Origin: Candidatus Nitrososphaera gargensis Ga9.2
Lineage (GTDB): Archaea > Thermoproteota > Nitrososphaeria > Nitrososphaerales > Nitrososphaeraceae
Length of the DNA: 64,000 nucleotides
Direction of reading: 5' to 3'
Assembly: GCF_000303155.1 (NCBI RefSeq)
Contig: NC_018719.1
Span: forward strand, 372,001 to 436,000
The position numbers and the translations under genes were made by a program. Shown piece after piece: positions 17,463-25,191 of the stretch. A model generated the notes under the pieces. The model was given only the letters and a program-made list of their open reading frames with translations, was not told the DNA's origin and searched no databases. The stretch's first letter is position 1, and every line of letters begins with the position of its first letter.

Positions 17463-17615
17463 ATGGTAAAGATGATAAAAGAGGAGGTGAGAGTCCACAA
17501 AACGTCTCGGCCAAAATTTGAATGCACTAGGTGCCATAGGGCCTACCCGAGCACTCTTGATCTAGAGGAGCACATCAAATACGACCATCCAGCCAGCACA
17601 ACTGTTGCTGGCTGA
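17463..17615 (+). CDS. C2H2 zinc-finger microprotein
   Basis: 50 aa. A basic N-terminus leads into FECTRCHRAYPSTLDLEEH with a second histidine at IKYDH, a canonical C2H2 finger (C-x2-C-x12-H-x4-H) of the eukaryote-like type. AGGTGA lies 7-12 nt before the ATG. An upstream ATG at 17458 gives only three codons and is rejected. It is controlled from dyad site E. Likely a small DNA-, RNA- or protein-binding factor. Confidence 0.65.
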   Translation: MVKMIKEEVRVHKTSRPKFECTRCHRAYPSTLDLEEHIKYDHPASTTVAG

Positions 17616-17707
17616 TATTTTTCTCTTTTTCTGCATGAATCATCTGGCCCGCGCATTTCAGAAATTCGTTCCTTGATAGTCGCCCTAGAATTAGAAATAA
17701 ATACCAG

Positions 17708-17728
17708 TCACACACATATTGTGACCAA
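17708..17728. promoter_or_regulatory. Stress-dyad site F
   Basis: TCACACAC-atatt-GTGACCAA. The TATA box (gaaataaatacc, 17693-17704) is upstream, so the dyad overlaps the expected start site of the gene at 17754. Confidence 0.65.
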
Positions 17729-17753
17729 CCATATAGAGGTGAGTATCTAGGAA

Positions 17754-17915
17754 ATGCCAGAATCGCTTTGTAGGGCATGTGGATCGGAACTTGGGATTGT
17801 AGAATTGTGCGAAGGATGCAACGAACCAGTTCGCTGGAGGTGCGACAGCTGCCTAAGAGAAAGAGACTCGCCGCACATGCATAGGGCACTGGTGCAGTAT
17901 GTCCTTGCAAGATAA
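17754..17915 (+). CDS. Double-CxxC zinc-ribbon microprotein
   Basis: 53 aa. CRAC, CEGC and CDSC pairs are spaced as in small zinc ribbons or treble clefs, followed by a helical His/Met-containing tail (HMHRALVQYVLAR). GAGGTGAG lies about 11 nt before the ATG. It is under dyad site F. Function unknown. Confidence 0.65.
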   Translation: MPESLCRACGSELGIVELCEGCNEPVRWRCDSCLRERDSPHMHRALVQYVLAR

Positions 17916-17996
17916 GCTCTTCTACATCCATCATTATATTGGACAAAAAATTTTTATTTTGAATTTTAGTATTATGGATTTGGAGGTCGGTTGCAT

Positions 17997-18227
17997 ATGA
18001 TGTTGAAGAATAGAATGTCACGTGCAATTACTAGCTGGCTGCCTCTAAGCGCAGTGGCCGCAGGAATAGCAATAATGGCAGGTTCACTTTTGAATCTGCC
18101 AGTGGCAAACACAGTCACCGCAGCTGTAGCGGGCGCCGCCATGACCTTCTCTGCGTTTCTAATGAGGTCGTACGGCAAGGAAAAGGAAGAAAATAGCCTA
18201 GATCGGCAGGTCAGCCAGCAAATCTAA
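17997..18227 (+). CDS. Small two-helix membrane protein
   Basis: 76 aa from ATG 17997, placed 9 nt after GGAGGT; TTG 17991 would be too close. Two hydrophobic segments (about residues 10-27 and 32-52) are separated by a short turn, with a polar Lys/Glu tail. Family unknown. It resembles the membrane microprotein at 14291 in size and layout but lacks a dyad. Confidence 0.55.
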   Translation: MMLKNRMSRAITSWLPLSAVAAGIAIMAGSLLNLPVANTVTAAVAGAAMTFSAFLMRSYGKEKEENSLDRQVSQQI

Positions 18228-18352
18228 CTTCAAGATTAAAATAATAATCTCTATTTCTTTTTGCTCTTTACTCGATTCAAGTAGATTTGATCATAGTAGA
18301 ATGAAAAAATAAATAACATATTTTATGGATCATATTCAGAGTATATCCCACG

Positions 18353-18841
18353 ATGTCTCGCAAGCCAACAGGTACAACTACTCGTAAGAATACGAGCATT
18401 AGCGAGATAATGAGTGATAGGCTGGAGACCATCAACCTGCTAGGTAGCGCCAAGGACGCTGCTATCATGATGACAAACAGAAATGTCAGCTCGCTTTTGG
18501 TTGTTGACGATGATCGCAAGGCCGTGGGAATAATAACTGAGCGAGATCTGGTAAGGCGAGTTTGTACTAAAGACATACCGAGCCGTCTTGTGACTATTCA
18601 AAATGTCATATCTGCACCACTCAAGACAGTGCCGGCAAAGACTCCTATTGACAAAGTCGCAGATATCATGGTCAGGAACAAAATCCGCCATGTTGTAGTT
18701 GTTACAGATGAAGCAGATAAACAAGAGCCAGTCGGCATTGTCAGTGCAACAGATATCGTCGCATTTGTCAGGGAGAACAGCGAAACAATGGCCCAGATAA
18801 CTAGAGAGGTCATGGAAGCCCTAGAAAGAGAAGCAGCATAA
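18353..18841 (+). CDS. CBS-pair protein
   Basis: 162 aa made almost entirely of two CBS repeats (ARDAAIMMTNRNVSSLLVVD-type at about 38-85 and TPIDKVADIMVRNKIRHVVV at about 102-150). Such stand-alone CBS pairs bind AMP, ATP or SAM and regulate partners. A TATA-like box (aaataaataac) lies about 45 nt upstream. It is related to the CBS-finger protein at 16426. Confidence 0.85.
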   Translation: MSRKPTGTTTRKNTSISEIMSDRLETINLLGSAKDAAIMMTNRNVSSLLVVDDDRKAVGIITERDLVRRVCTKDIPSRLVTIQNVISAPLKTVPAKTPIDKVADIMVRNKIRHVVVVTDEADKQEPVGIVSATDIVAFVRENSETMAQITREVMEALEREAA

Positions 18842-18921
18842 AACAACAGGTAGACTGGAGGCTGTGTGGCCAAGCTTTACATGTTTTTGTCTGTTATTAT
18901 CCTATTATACCGCAGATGCTA

Positions 18922-19071
18922 CTATGCGGCCAGAGTAACCTCTTCTGGTTTTCCTTCCCTTCCGGGCATGATAACATTTGCGCCCTTGTGTGGATAGGTC
19001 AAAAGGTGCGTCTGCCAGTCTCCTTCTGAATCGCAACCATAGCCATGAGCTTTACACCAATAATTGCACAT
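18922..19071 (-). CDS. Cys/His-rich microprotein
   Basis: 49 aa, below usual annotation cut-offs. It begins MCNYWCKAHGYGCDSEGDWQ, then HLLTYPH, giving C-x3-C and several histidines in a finger-like array, and ends in a Lys/Glu-containing tail. I infer a zinc-binding microprotein from composition and intact frame; homologue conservation was not tested. Confidence 0.5.
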   Translation of the reverse strand: MCNYWCKAHGYGCDSEGDWQTHLLTYPHKGANVIMPGREGKPEEVTLAA

Positions 19072-19251
19072 GGTAATTTATCGATCGAATTTTGAATTTT
19101 TAACAATTACGGTCTATTGCTGCGGGTCTGAGTAGTGCATTTATTGACTTGTTTGATTTTTTGAGGGCAGATATACTATCTTGCAAAGCAGGGCATTTCA
19201 GCGTTATTTATGAATCCGTTAACAAAACACCTAAATGAATTAGAATATCCT

Positions 19252-19644
19252 TTATGCTTCAGTTGCAGTTGCAATCTGCGATATATTTGCAAACATCTCT
19301 CTTATCGTTAGTGGCATGTTCGCTATATGTAGAGAAATAGCCTCGCTAACACACTTGTAACCTTTGGCGTCCGGGACTTCGATTTCTATTGGCGCATAAC
19401 CGTTGATATCCCATAATCGCGTAGCTAAATGAATTGGTTTTTGAAGGCAATACGCAACGTCGTTTCTGCCCTCTTGCTCGTTCTTTTCAACAACCGTTTT
19501 TACATCTTCAGTATACAATTGGTTTGCCGTCTCAATTATTGTATCAACCCAGTAGAGCAGAAATTCTCGGTTATAACCCCATACCAGCTCATCCAGCTGC
19601 TTTGGAGACTTGCCTTGGGGTCGAGCGCTGATGCGAATTCTCAT
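19252..19644 (-). CDS. Hypothetical protein
   Basis: 130 aa, not recognised. It is a soluble alpha/beta-type sequence (basic N-terminus, LWDINGYAPIEIEVPDAKGY), with no Cys pairs or membrane segment. Monocistronic. Confidence 0.55.
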   Translation of the reverse strand: MRIRISARPQGKSPKQLDELVWGYNREFLLYWVDTIIETANQLYTEDVKTVVEKNEQEGRNDVAYCLQKPIHLATRLWDINGYAPIEIEVPDAKGYKCVSEAISLHIANMPLTIREMFANISQIATATEA

Positions 19645-20024
19645 CCTTGCACATATTTAGTATGTCAAAAGCTAAATTTTTGCATTGTTTTCAAGCGAAA
19701 TTCGCATATCAGTAAAATAAAAGATAGAAAAAGAAGCAAGAGCTAGCCGGGCAAAGATACCTAGGTCTTAAATGCATTAGGAAATCCGCAAGAGCTTTAT
19801 GCTGGAGCCGGCCGAAATTCGCACCTCTTTTTAACTCATATACCATTGGCTCCTGTTTGCTGATAAATTTGGCCTAGCTCTTTGTAGATGTATCTGTCTT
19901 GTCATTTTGATTTAAAAAGTCTAAAAGTTACTGACTGTCCATCTGAATGCGTAATTTTATTTTCGTGGTTTATAATCTTCAGCGCTTCAAAAAGATATTG
20001 AGTGGTTGCGAAGTGTGGCGGTTT
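19645..20024. other. AT-rich intergenic interval
   Basis: 380 nt between two minus-strand genes. It is AT-rich with scattered TATA-like stretches; I see no gene, repeat or dyad. Confidence 0.4.
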
Positions 20025-20318
20025 TTATCTCGTTTTGAACGCTCTTTGATATTGCTGTCCTCTTCGCTCTTGCCTCGCCGCAATAAACCCGCCTATCTGG
20101 TTATATGCCTGGATAAACCTATGGCCTTTGTCAGTGGTCTTGTACGTCTGGGTAGCTCCATCATATTCCAGAAGGTCTTTTTCAACCAGCAGTACAAAGT
20201 AATGTCTGAGCTGCACATATGACAGAAACGTCCTGTACATTATCTTGGCTTTGGTACAGCCGCCGTTCGCAGCTTCTAGAATCTGTGCGGTTATGTCAGT
20301 CCTGCTTCTGTACTTCAT
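20025..20318 (-). CDS. Winged-helix transcription regulator, thaumarchaeal type
   Basis: 97 aa. RSRTDITAQILEAANGG, then TKAKIMYRTFLSYVQLRHYF and a wing-like LLEYDGATQTYKTTDKGHRF, form the compact winged helix expanded in thaumarchaea. Likely a small DNA-binding regulator. The C-terminus is basic (RQERRGQQYQRAFKTR). Confidence 0.75.
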   Translation of the reverse strand: MKYRSRTDITAQILEAANGGCTKAKIMYRTFLSYVQLRHYFVLLVEKDLLEYDGATQTYKTTDKGHRFIQAYNQIGGFIAARQERRGQQYQRAFKTR

Positions 20319-20458
20319 ACGATGGCAAAAATAATAATGGCATTACGGATTAATATTTCATCAAGGTGAAAAATCAGAGAGATAATAAAAGAACCGATAT
20401 CATAGCCGCGATAAAATTTTAAATTGCGGAATGGAATAATAATGTACATTGCAAAAAT

Positions 20459-20653
20459 ATGCTAAACAAAAAACTGTCAAACGTCAGAATGTTGAAACTT
20501 TCTTCTTGGTGCACGGCAATTCTTGATGGTAAACAGGTAAGGGTTCGTGTAAGGCATCTTGGAAGAGGAAAATTCCAAGTTATCGAGGATGAATCAGGCA
20601 CTAATAACCAGAAAATAATTGACGCTTCTGATATTATTCATTGCGATAAATGA
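20459..20653 (+). CDS. Small beta-barrel-like hypothetical protein
   Basis: 64 aa. The sequence RVRVRHLGRGKFQVIEDESG, then KIIDASDIIHCDK, suggests a small SH3-like fold. The start ATG has only a weak ribosome site. Similar in size and style to the barrel protein at 17185. Confidence 0.45.
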   Translation: MLNKKLSNVRMLKLSSWCTAILDGKQVRVRVRHLGRGKFQVIEDESGTNNQKIIDASDIIHCDK

Positions 20654-20809
20654 GCCTGTTTATTGTCCTAGGACCACGGGAAAGGAAGAAAATGTTAGCC
20701 AAAGCCTTGACGCAAATTCATAGAAGCATCGCAGATACGCTGTTGCTTAGATGCGCGTCAGGTCCTTCCCAATGGCCATAAATAATTTCAATTTGGAAAT
20801 ATTTATTGG

Positions 20810-20830
20810 TTACTCACTCGTTGTAACCAA
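20810..20830. promoter_or_regulatory. Stress-dyad site G
   Basis: TTACTCAC-tcgtt-GTAACCAA, followed by a TATA-like box (ctttaataaatc, 20832-20843). It belongs to the winged-helix gene at 20887, which could regulate itself through it. Confidence 0.7.
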
Positions 20831-20886
20831 CCTTTAATAAATCTTTTCACATAATTATCCATAGTCATGTGTAGGAGGTGGTTCCC

Positions 20887-21177
20887 TTGGAGTCAATTAA
20901 GGGCCATCACAGCCAACAACAGAAAGGGACCGATAGTTACCGCTTTCTACAGATTGAAATGCAGCTGATGAAAATAATCGAGGATTCATATTTGAACGGT
21001 AGAGGAATCATGTCAGTTGATGAATTGATAAGCGCTCTAGGCAGCTTTGATTCCTTTACGCTAAGAAGACAGATACTGACACTGGAAGGTAAAGGTCTTG
21101 TCAAGAAAAGTGAACGTGGCTATATGCTGACAGAAAAGGGAAAGCAAAAATTGCAAGACTTTTTGCAAAAAAAGTAA
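20887..21177 (+). CDS. Winged-helix regulator, candidate dyad-binding factor
   Basis: 96 aa from TTG 20887, placed 6 nt after the strong AGGAGGTG; the GTG at 20878 falls inside that site. A helix-turn-helix (MSVDELISALGSFDSFTLRR) and wing (GKGLVKKSERGYMLTEKGKQ) are clear. It is preceded by dyad site G and lies just before the thermosome, so it is one candidate regulator of the regulon; this is inference from position. Confidence 0.7.
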   Translation: MESIKGHHSQQQKGTDSYRFLQIEMQLMKIIEDSYLNGRGIMSVDELISALGSFDSFTLRRQILTLEGKGLVKKSERGYMLTEKGKQKLQDFLQKK

Positions 21178-21252
21178 GAGGGACTGAATCCTTCGTGGAG
21201 CCTTAACATGTACCCCAAAGTACGGTCATGAAATAAAACATAAATAGTCCCA

Positions 21253-21273
21253 TTACACACATATTGTTACTAA
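21253..21273. promoter_or_regulatory. Stress-dyad site H, thermosome promoter
   Basis: TTACACAC-atatt-GTTACTAA. The TATA box (aacataaatag, about 21236-21246) is upstream, so the dyad covers the likely transcription start of the thermosome gene. Arrangement matches sites C and F. Confidence 0.7.
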
Positions 21274-21290
21274 CTATGTAGGTGAACAAC

Positions 21291-22943
21291 ATGTCGATGG
21301 CACCTGGACAAGTTCCTATAGTAGTTTTAAAGGAAGGGACATCAGAAACAAAGGGCAATCAGGCGCAACGCAATAACATTACCGCAGCAAAGACAATTGC
21401 AGAAATTGTCCGCACATCGCTGGGACCTCGTGGAATGGACAAGATGTTGGTAGATACCCTTGGTGACGTGACCATTACCAATGATGGCGCAACGATTCTA
21501 AAAGAGATCGATGTCCAGCATCCTGCTGCCAAGATGATGGTGGAAATCAGCAAATCCGTAGACAATGAGGTTGGCGACGGAACAACTTCAACGGTTGTTC
21601 TCGCTGGCTCACTCCTAGAAAGGGCTGAAGAGCTGATCACAAAGAACGTGCACCCGACAGTTGTGGTAGATGGATTCAAAAAGGCTGCTCAGAAGGCAAT
21701 CGATACTCTTAAGGATATTGCTATGAAGGTAGACCCTGTCGACAAGGCATTTCTGAGCAAGATAGCAAGGACCTCAATGGCTTCCAAAATGGTTGCGGCA
21801 GATTCGAAAGAGTTAGCAGACATGGTCGTCTCCGCGGTTCTTGCGGTTGCTGAAAAATCCGGCGACCAGTATAAAGTAGATGTAGACAACATCAAGGTGG
21901 AAAAGAAGGCAGGTGGAGGCATACACGACACAAAGTTCATTCATGGCATAGTGCTTGACAAAGAAGTTGTGCATGGAGGGATGCCAAAGAGGATTGAAAA
22001 CGCAAAGATAGCTCTGGTCAATGCGGCTCTGGAGATTGAAAAGACAGAAATGAGCGCAGAGATCCGCATCTCAGACCCGCACCAGATGCAGCAGTTCATT
22101 GACGAAGAGAACCGCATGCTGAAGGCAATGGTGGACAAGATAGCAGCTGCTGGCGCAAACGTGCTATTGTGCCAGAAGGGAATCGACGACATTGCGCAGC
22201 ACTACTTGGCAAAGGCTGGGATTCTTGCGGTGCGCAGGATAAAGGAAAGCGACATGTACAAGCTGTCAAGGGCAACCGGAGCACGTGTAATCAATAACCT
22301 GGATGAGCTGACTGCAAACGACCTTGGATATGCCAAGCTGGTCGAAGAGCGCAAGGTAGAGACAGACAAGTGGGTCTTTGTTGAAGAATGCAAGAACCCC
22401 AAGTCAGTGTCCATCCTTGTGCGCGGAGGCTCGCAGAGAGTAGTTGATGAGGCGGAGAGGTCGGTGCACGACGCGATAATGGCTGTCAAGGATGTTGTCG
22501 AATATCCATATGTTCTTGTTGGCGGCGGCGCTCCAGAAGCTTTGGCATCGCTCAAGCTCAGGGAATGGGCCGCGACTCTGTCAGGAAGAGAACAGTTGGC
22601 TGCCGAGAAATTTGCAGACGGAATTGAAACCATACCTCTTGCGCTAGCGGAAAATGCAGGAATGGATCCTCTCGACACACAGGCGCAGCTGCGCTCAAAG
22701 AGCAGTACTGGAAAGGCGCGCTATGGCATTGATGTTCTCAATGGCAAGGTAGCGGATTTAGCAGCAAAGGACATCTACGAGCCCCTTGCTGTCAAGGAGC
22801 AGGTCATAAATGCTGCAACAGAAGCAGCATGCATGATACTGCGGATAGACGAGGTGATAGCCGCTTCAAAGTCAAAGGATATGCCCAAACCCGGCGGTGG
22901 CCATGGTGGCGGCAGCATGGGCGGCAGCGACATGGACATGTAA
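21291..22943 (+). CDS. Thermosome subunit (group II chaperonin)
   Basis: 550 aa from ATG 21291 (AGGTG 6 nt upstream; the in-frame GTG 21282 is part of that site). Characteristic motifs are SLGPRGMDKMLVD, NDGATILKEIDVQHPAA, GDGTTSTVVLAG and VGGGAPE. The C-terminus is Gly/Met-rich (GGGHGGGSMGGSDMDM), as in cytosolic group II chaperonins. It folds proteins in an ATP-driven double ring. Dyad site H precedes it, and an ArsR-like gene follows 50 nt downstream, probably in the same unit. Confidence 0.97.
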   Translation: MSMAPGQVPIVVLKEGTSETKGNQAQRNNITAAKTIAEIVRTSLGPRGMDKMLVDTLGDVTITNDGATILKEIDVQHPAAKMMVEISKSVDNEVGDGTTSTVVLAGSLLERAEELITKNVHPTVVVDGFKKAAQKAIDTLKDIAMKVDPVDKAFLSKIARTSMASKMVAADSKELADMVVSAVLAVAEKSGDQYKVDVDNIKVEKKAGGGIHDTKFIHGIVLDKEVVHGGMPKRIENAKIALVNAALEIEKTEMSAEIRISDPHQMQQFIDEENRMLKAMVDKIAAAGANVLLCQKGIDDIAQHYLAKAGILAVRRIKESDMYKLSRATGARVINNLDELTANDLGYAKLVEERKVETDKWVFVEECKNPKSVSILVRGGSQRVVDEAERSVHDAIMAVKDVVEYPYVLVGGGAPEALASLKLREWAATLSGREQLAAEKFADGIETIPLALAENAGMDPLDTQAQLRSKSSTGKARYGIDVLNGKVADLAAKDIYEPLAVKEQVINAATEAACMILRIDEVIAASKSKDMPKPGGGHGGGSMGGSDMDM

Positions 22944-22993
22944 GAGAAGCATGTCCTACAATTTCTTTTTATGTCGGCAAGGTGAAAGGATAG

Positions 22994-23683
22994 GTGGCGC
23001 AACAAACACAGTTGGACTCGGATACAATTCTTGACATATTAGGAAACGATACCAGGAGAAAGATCTTGTCTGTACTCTCAGAGGAGCCTATGTACTTTAA
23101 CCAGCTTGCGAAGGAGATAGGCATAGGACAGCAAGCCATTATTCGACACTTGCAAGCACTGGAAGATATTGGTCTCATTGAAACATATGGCAAAAAAAGC
23201 GAATTTGGAGCACCTGAAAGAAAGTACTATCGTCTCAATACCTCGTTTGTCTTAACTGTATCCCTATCCGAAGACGACTTTACAGTATCAAAGCACGAGA
23301 TCAAGCAATTACGACACAAAGAGTCAAAGAAATACTATGAGAGCCTAGATTCAATCCCAGAAGAAGCCGGAGAGGCATTGTCCCTACTTAAGCAGAATCT
23401 GGCAGATATAGAAGAAGAGATTTCAACATTGGAATCTCGTCTGACTGACTTGTATGCTCTGAAGCAGGTAGTGCTACGTAAGCTTCATGAAATTGGGATG
23501 GACGGCTTTGATGCAGAAGAAAGGAGACTCCTCTACAAGATAGTAGAGCAGTCCCCAAGATCTATCGCCGATCTGGCAACCTTTATGGATGAAAAAGAGT
23601 CCAGTGTGAAGGGTCTCATAAAGGAGATGAAAGGCAAGATGGGCAAAGACAATGCGCAGCTTTTGTTTGGAAAACTGAAGTAG
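22994..23683 (+). CDS. ArsR-type winged-helix regulator with coiled coil
   Basis: 229 aa from GTG 22994. The N-terminal helix-turn-helix (DILGNDTRRKILSVLSEEP, YFNQLAKEIGIGQQAIIRHL) is of the ArsR/Phr-like type. The middle holds a coiled coil (about residues 125-165) and the end a second HTH-like segment. ArsR-like Phr regulates heat shock in some euryarchaea, so a thermosome-linked stress regulator is a reasonable inference. It is the second candidate for binding the dyads. Confidence 0.8.
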   Translation: MAQQTQLDSDTILDILGNDTRRKILSVLSEEPMYFNQLAKEIGIGQQAIIRHLQALEDIGLIETYGKKSEFGAPERKYYRLNTSFVLTVSLSEDDFTVSKHEIKQLRHKESKKYYESLDSIPEEAGEALSLLKQNLADIEEEISTLESRLTDLYALKQVVLRKLHEIGMDGFDAEERRLLYKIVEQSPRSIADLATFMDEKESSVKGLIKEMKGKMGKDNAQLLFGKLK

Positions 23684-23728
23684 TGACACAACAAGACAAA
23701 ATGCAGTGAGGTGAGAAAGAAGGATACT

Positions 23729-24340
23729 ATGAGCTTCTTTCCTCAACCACCGTCATCAACAGCAGGCCAAGTCACCGCAAGCCTCAGGCAAGACCATGAC
23801 ATTATCAAGAAGGTCTTGAAAGCTACCGATGCTTGCATAAAATTACTAAAAGAAGGCAAGGAGATACCGCCTGCCATTTTGCTGGATACTGTCGATTTTA
23901 TTACAAACTTTATCGACAGATGCCACCATGCAAAAGAAGAACAGGGACTCTTTCCGGCATTAGAAGCAACTGGCATGCCCCGGGAAAATAGTGTTATTGG
24001 CACAATGCTAAGGGAGTATGAAGAAGCCAGAAAGATTGCCGAGCATATAAAAAATGCAGTTGAATCTCATATTCAAGACAAGAGCGAAGAATCAAGGTCA
24101 AAAATAATCCAATATTGTGAAGCATACGTTAACCACATAGACAGGCACATATTGAAAGAGGATACCAGACTTTTCATAATAACAGAAAGGCGCTTAAAAG
24201 GCAAAGAAAATGATGTTAAAAAGATGGTTGATTCTGTAGAGATAGAAAAGGTTGGCGGCGCAGAAGGCAGGAAGCAATATGAAGAAAATGCAGACCGTTT
24301 CCTATCGTCTGTACGGCAGCTAGGTTCTAGCAATAATTGA
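23729..24340 (+). CDS. Hemerythrin-like domain protein
   Basis: 203 aa from ATG 23729. The di-iron ligand pattern is present: H in RQDHDII, HH-x3-E in CHHAKEEQGLF, and H-x3-H-x3-E in DRHILKEDTRLF. Hemerythrins bind O2 or NO and sense or store iron in the cytoplasm. It lies 45 nt after the regulator gene, and its stop overlaps the next microprotein start, so they are translated as a unit. Confidence 0.88.
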   Translation: MSFFPQPPSSTAGQVTASLRQDHDIIKKVLKATDACIKLLKEGKEIPPAILLDTVDFITNFIDRCHHAKEEQGLFPALEATGMPRENSVIGTMLREYEEARKIAEHIKNAVESHIQDKSEESRSKIIQYCEAYVNHIDRHILKEDTRLFIITERRLKGKENDVKKMVDSVEIEKVGGAEGRKQYEENADRFLSSVRQLGSSNN

Positions 24341-24486
24341 CAGGATATTATAAAAAAGTAATTCAATGTGAACTGTGCGATAAGACCATTTCATACAGAA
24401 TTGAAGAAGGAGAAGAAAAAATAGAACCTTTCAATGTTTGTTATTACTGCAAATCGTGTTTTAAGAGATTGCAATCATTGGAGTGA
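24337..24486 (+). CDS. Zinc-ribbon microprotein coupled to hemerythrin gene
   Basis: 49 aa. TTG 24337 overlaps the hemerythrin TGA as TTGA, so translation is probably coupled. The sequence has VIQCELCDKT and VCYYCKSCFKR, a four-cysteine ribbon split by an acidic loop. Function unknown; co-translation suggests a partner of the hemerythrin. Confidence 0.6.
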   Translation: MTGYYKKVIQCELCDKTISYRIEEGEEKIEPFNVCYYCKSCFKRLQSLE

Positions 24487-24525
24487 TATATATAAAATCG
24501 GGTTTTCTGTTGGCTGTTTCTTTGG

Positions 24526-24546
24526 TTACACACATCTTGTGAGTAA
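24526..24546. promoter_or_regulatory. Stress-dyad site I, Hsp20 promoter
   Basis: TTACACAC-atctt-GTGAGTAA, followed by the TATA box caataaatatc (24548-24558). The dyad therefore lies over the BRE position of the Hsp20 promoter. Confidence 0.75.
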
Positions 24547-24592
24547 TCAATAAATATCTCCTAGTGTATTCTATAACAGAGGTGACCTTACT

Positions 24593-25135
24593 ATGTGGAG
24601 AGACTTCGATTTAGGATTCGGAACAACAAGAAGGCTGTTTGAAGACATTGACAGGGAATTCAGAGATGCTGAGGAGATGCTGAACAGGATGTTCAGAACC
24701 GTACGTGAGATGAACCCATCTGACATTGCTGGTACATTTCCCTACTACTATGGCTACCAGATAACCATAGGTCCAGATGGCAAGCCCCATGTAAGAGAGT
24801 TTGGCAATGTCAGACCATCAGCTAGGGGACTGGTTGAGCAGAGCGGCGTCAGAGAACCATTGGTCGACACGAAGCTGGAGGAAAAAGACAACACGCTGAC
24901 CATAACCGCAGAGATGCCCGGTGTCACAAAGCAGGACATCAAGGTAAAAGTGTCACCAGAATATGTCTCAATACATGCTGAGAAAGGGGACAAGAAGTAC
25001 CACACCGACATACCTGTTGATGTCGAACTGGACGACAAGTCAGCCAAAGCAACCTACTCGAACGGCATTCTGGAGCTGAAGATAAAGCTGAAGGCTCCTC
25101 CAAAGCCAAAGGAGACAGAGGTTCAGGTTGAGTAA
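24593..25135 (+). CDS. Small heat-shock protein, Hsp20 family
   Basis: 180 aa. An alpha-crystallin domain covers about residues 88-168 (LVDTKLEEKDNTLTITAEMP, YVSIHAEKGDKKYHTDIP, KATYSNGILELKIK). The N-terminal arm is helical and the C-terminus ends with a V-x-V-type tail (EVQVE) used in oligomer assembly. It prevents aggregation of unfolding proteins. Dyad site I and GAGGTGA precede it, and CDC48 follows 56 nt later. Confidence 0.95.
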   Translation: MWRDFDLGFGTTRRLFEDIDREFRDAEEMLNRMFRTVREMNPSDIAGTFPYYYGYQITIGPDGKPHVREFGNVRPSARGLVEQSGVREPLVDTKLEEKDNTLTITAEMPGVTKQDIKVKVSPEYVSIHAEKGDKKYHTDIPVDVELDDKSAKATYSNGILELKIKLKAPPKPKETEVQVE

Positions 25136-25191
25136 AAGAAGGGAAGATTGTACATCCCTTAAATTTTTGTTGTGAGGTGAAAAATTGAGAA

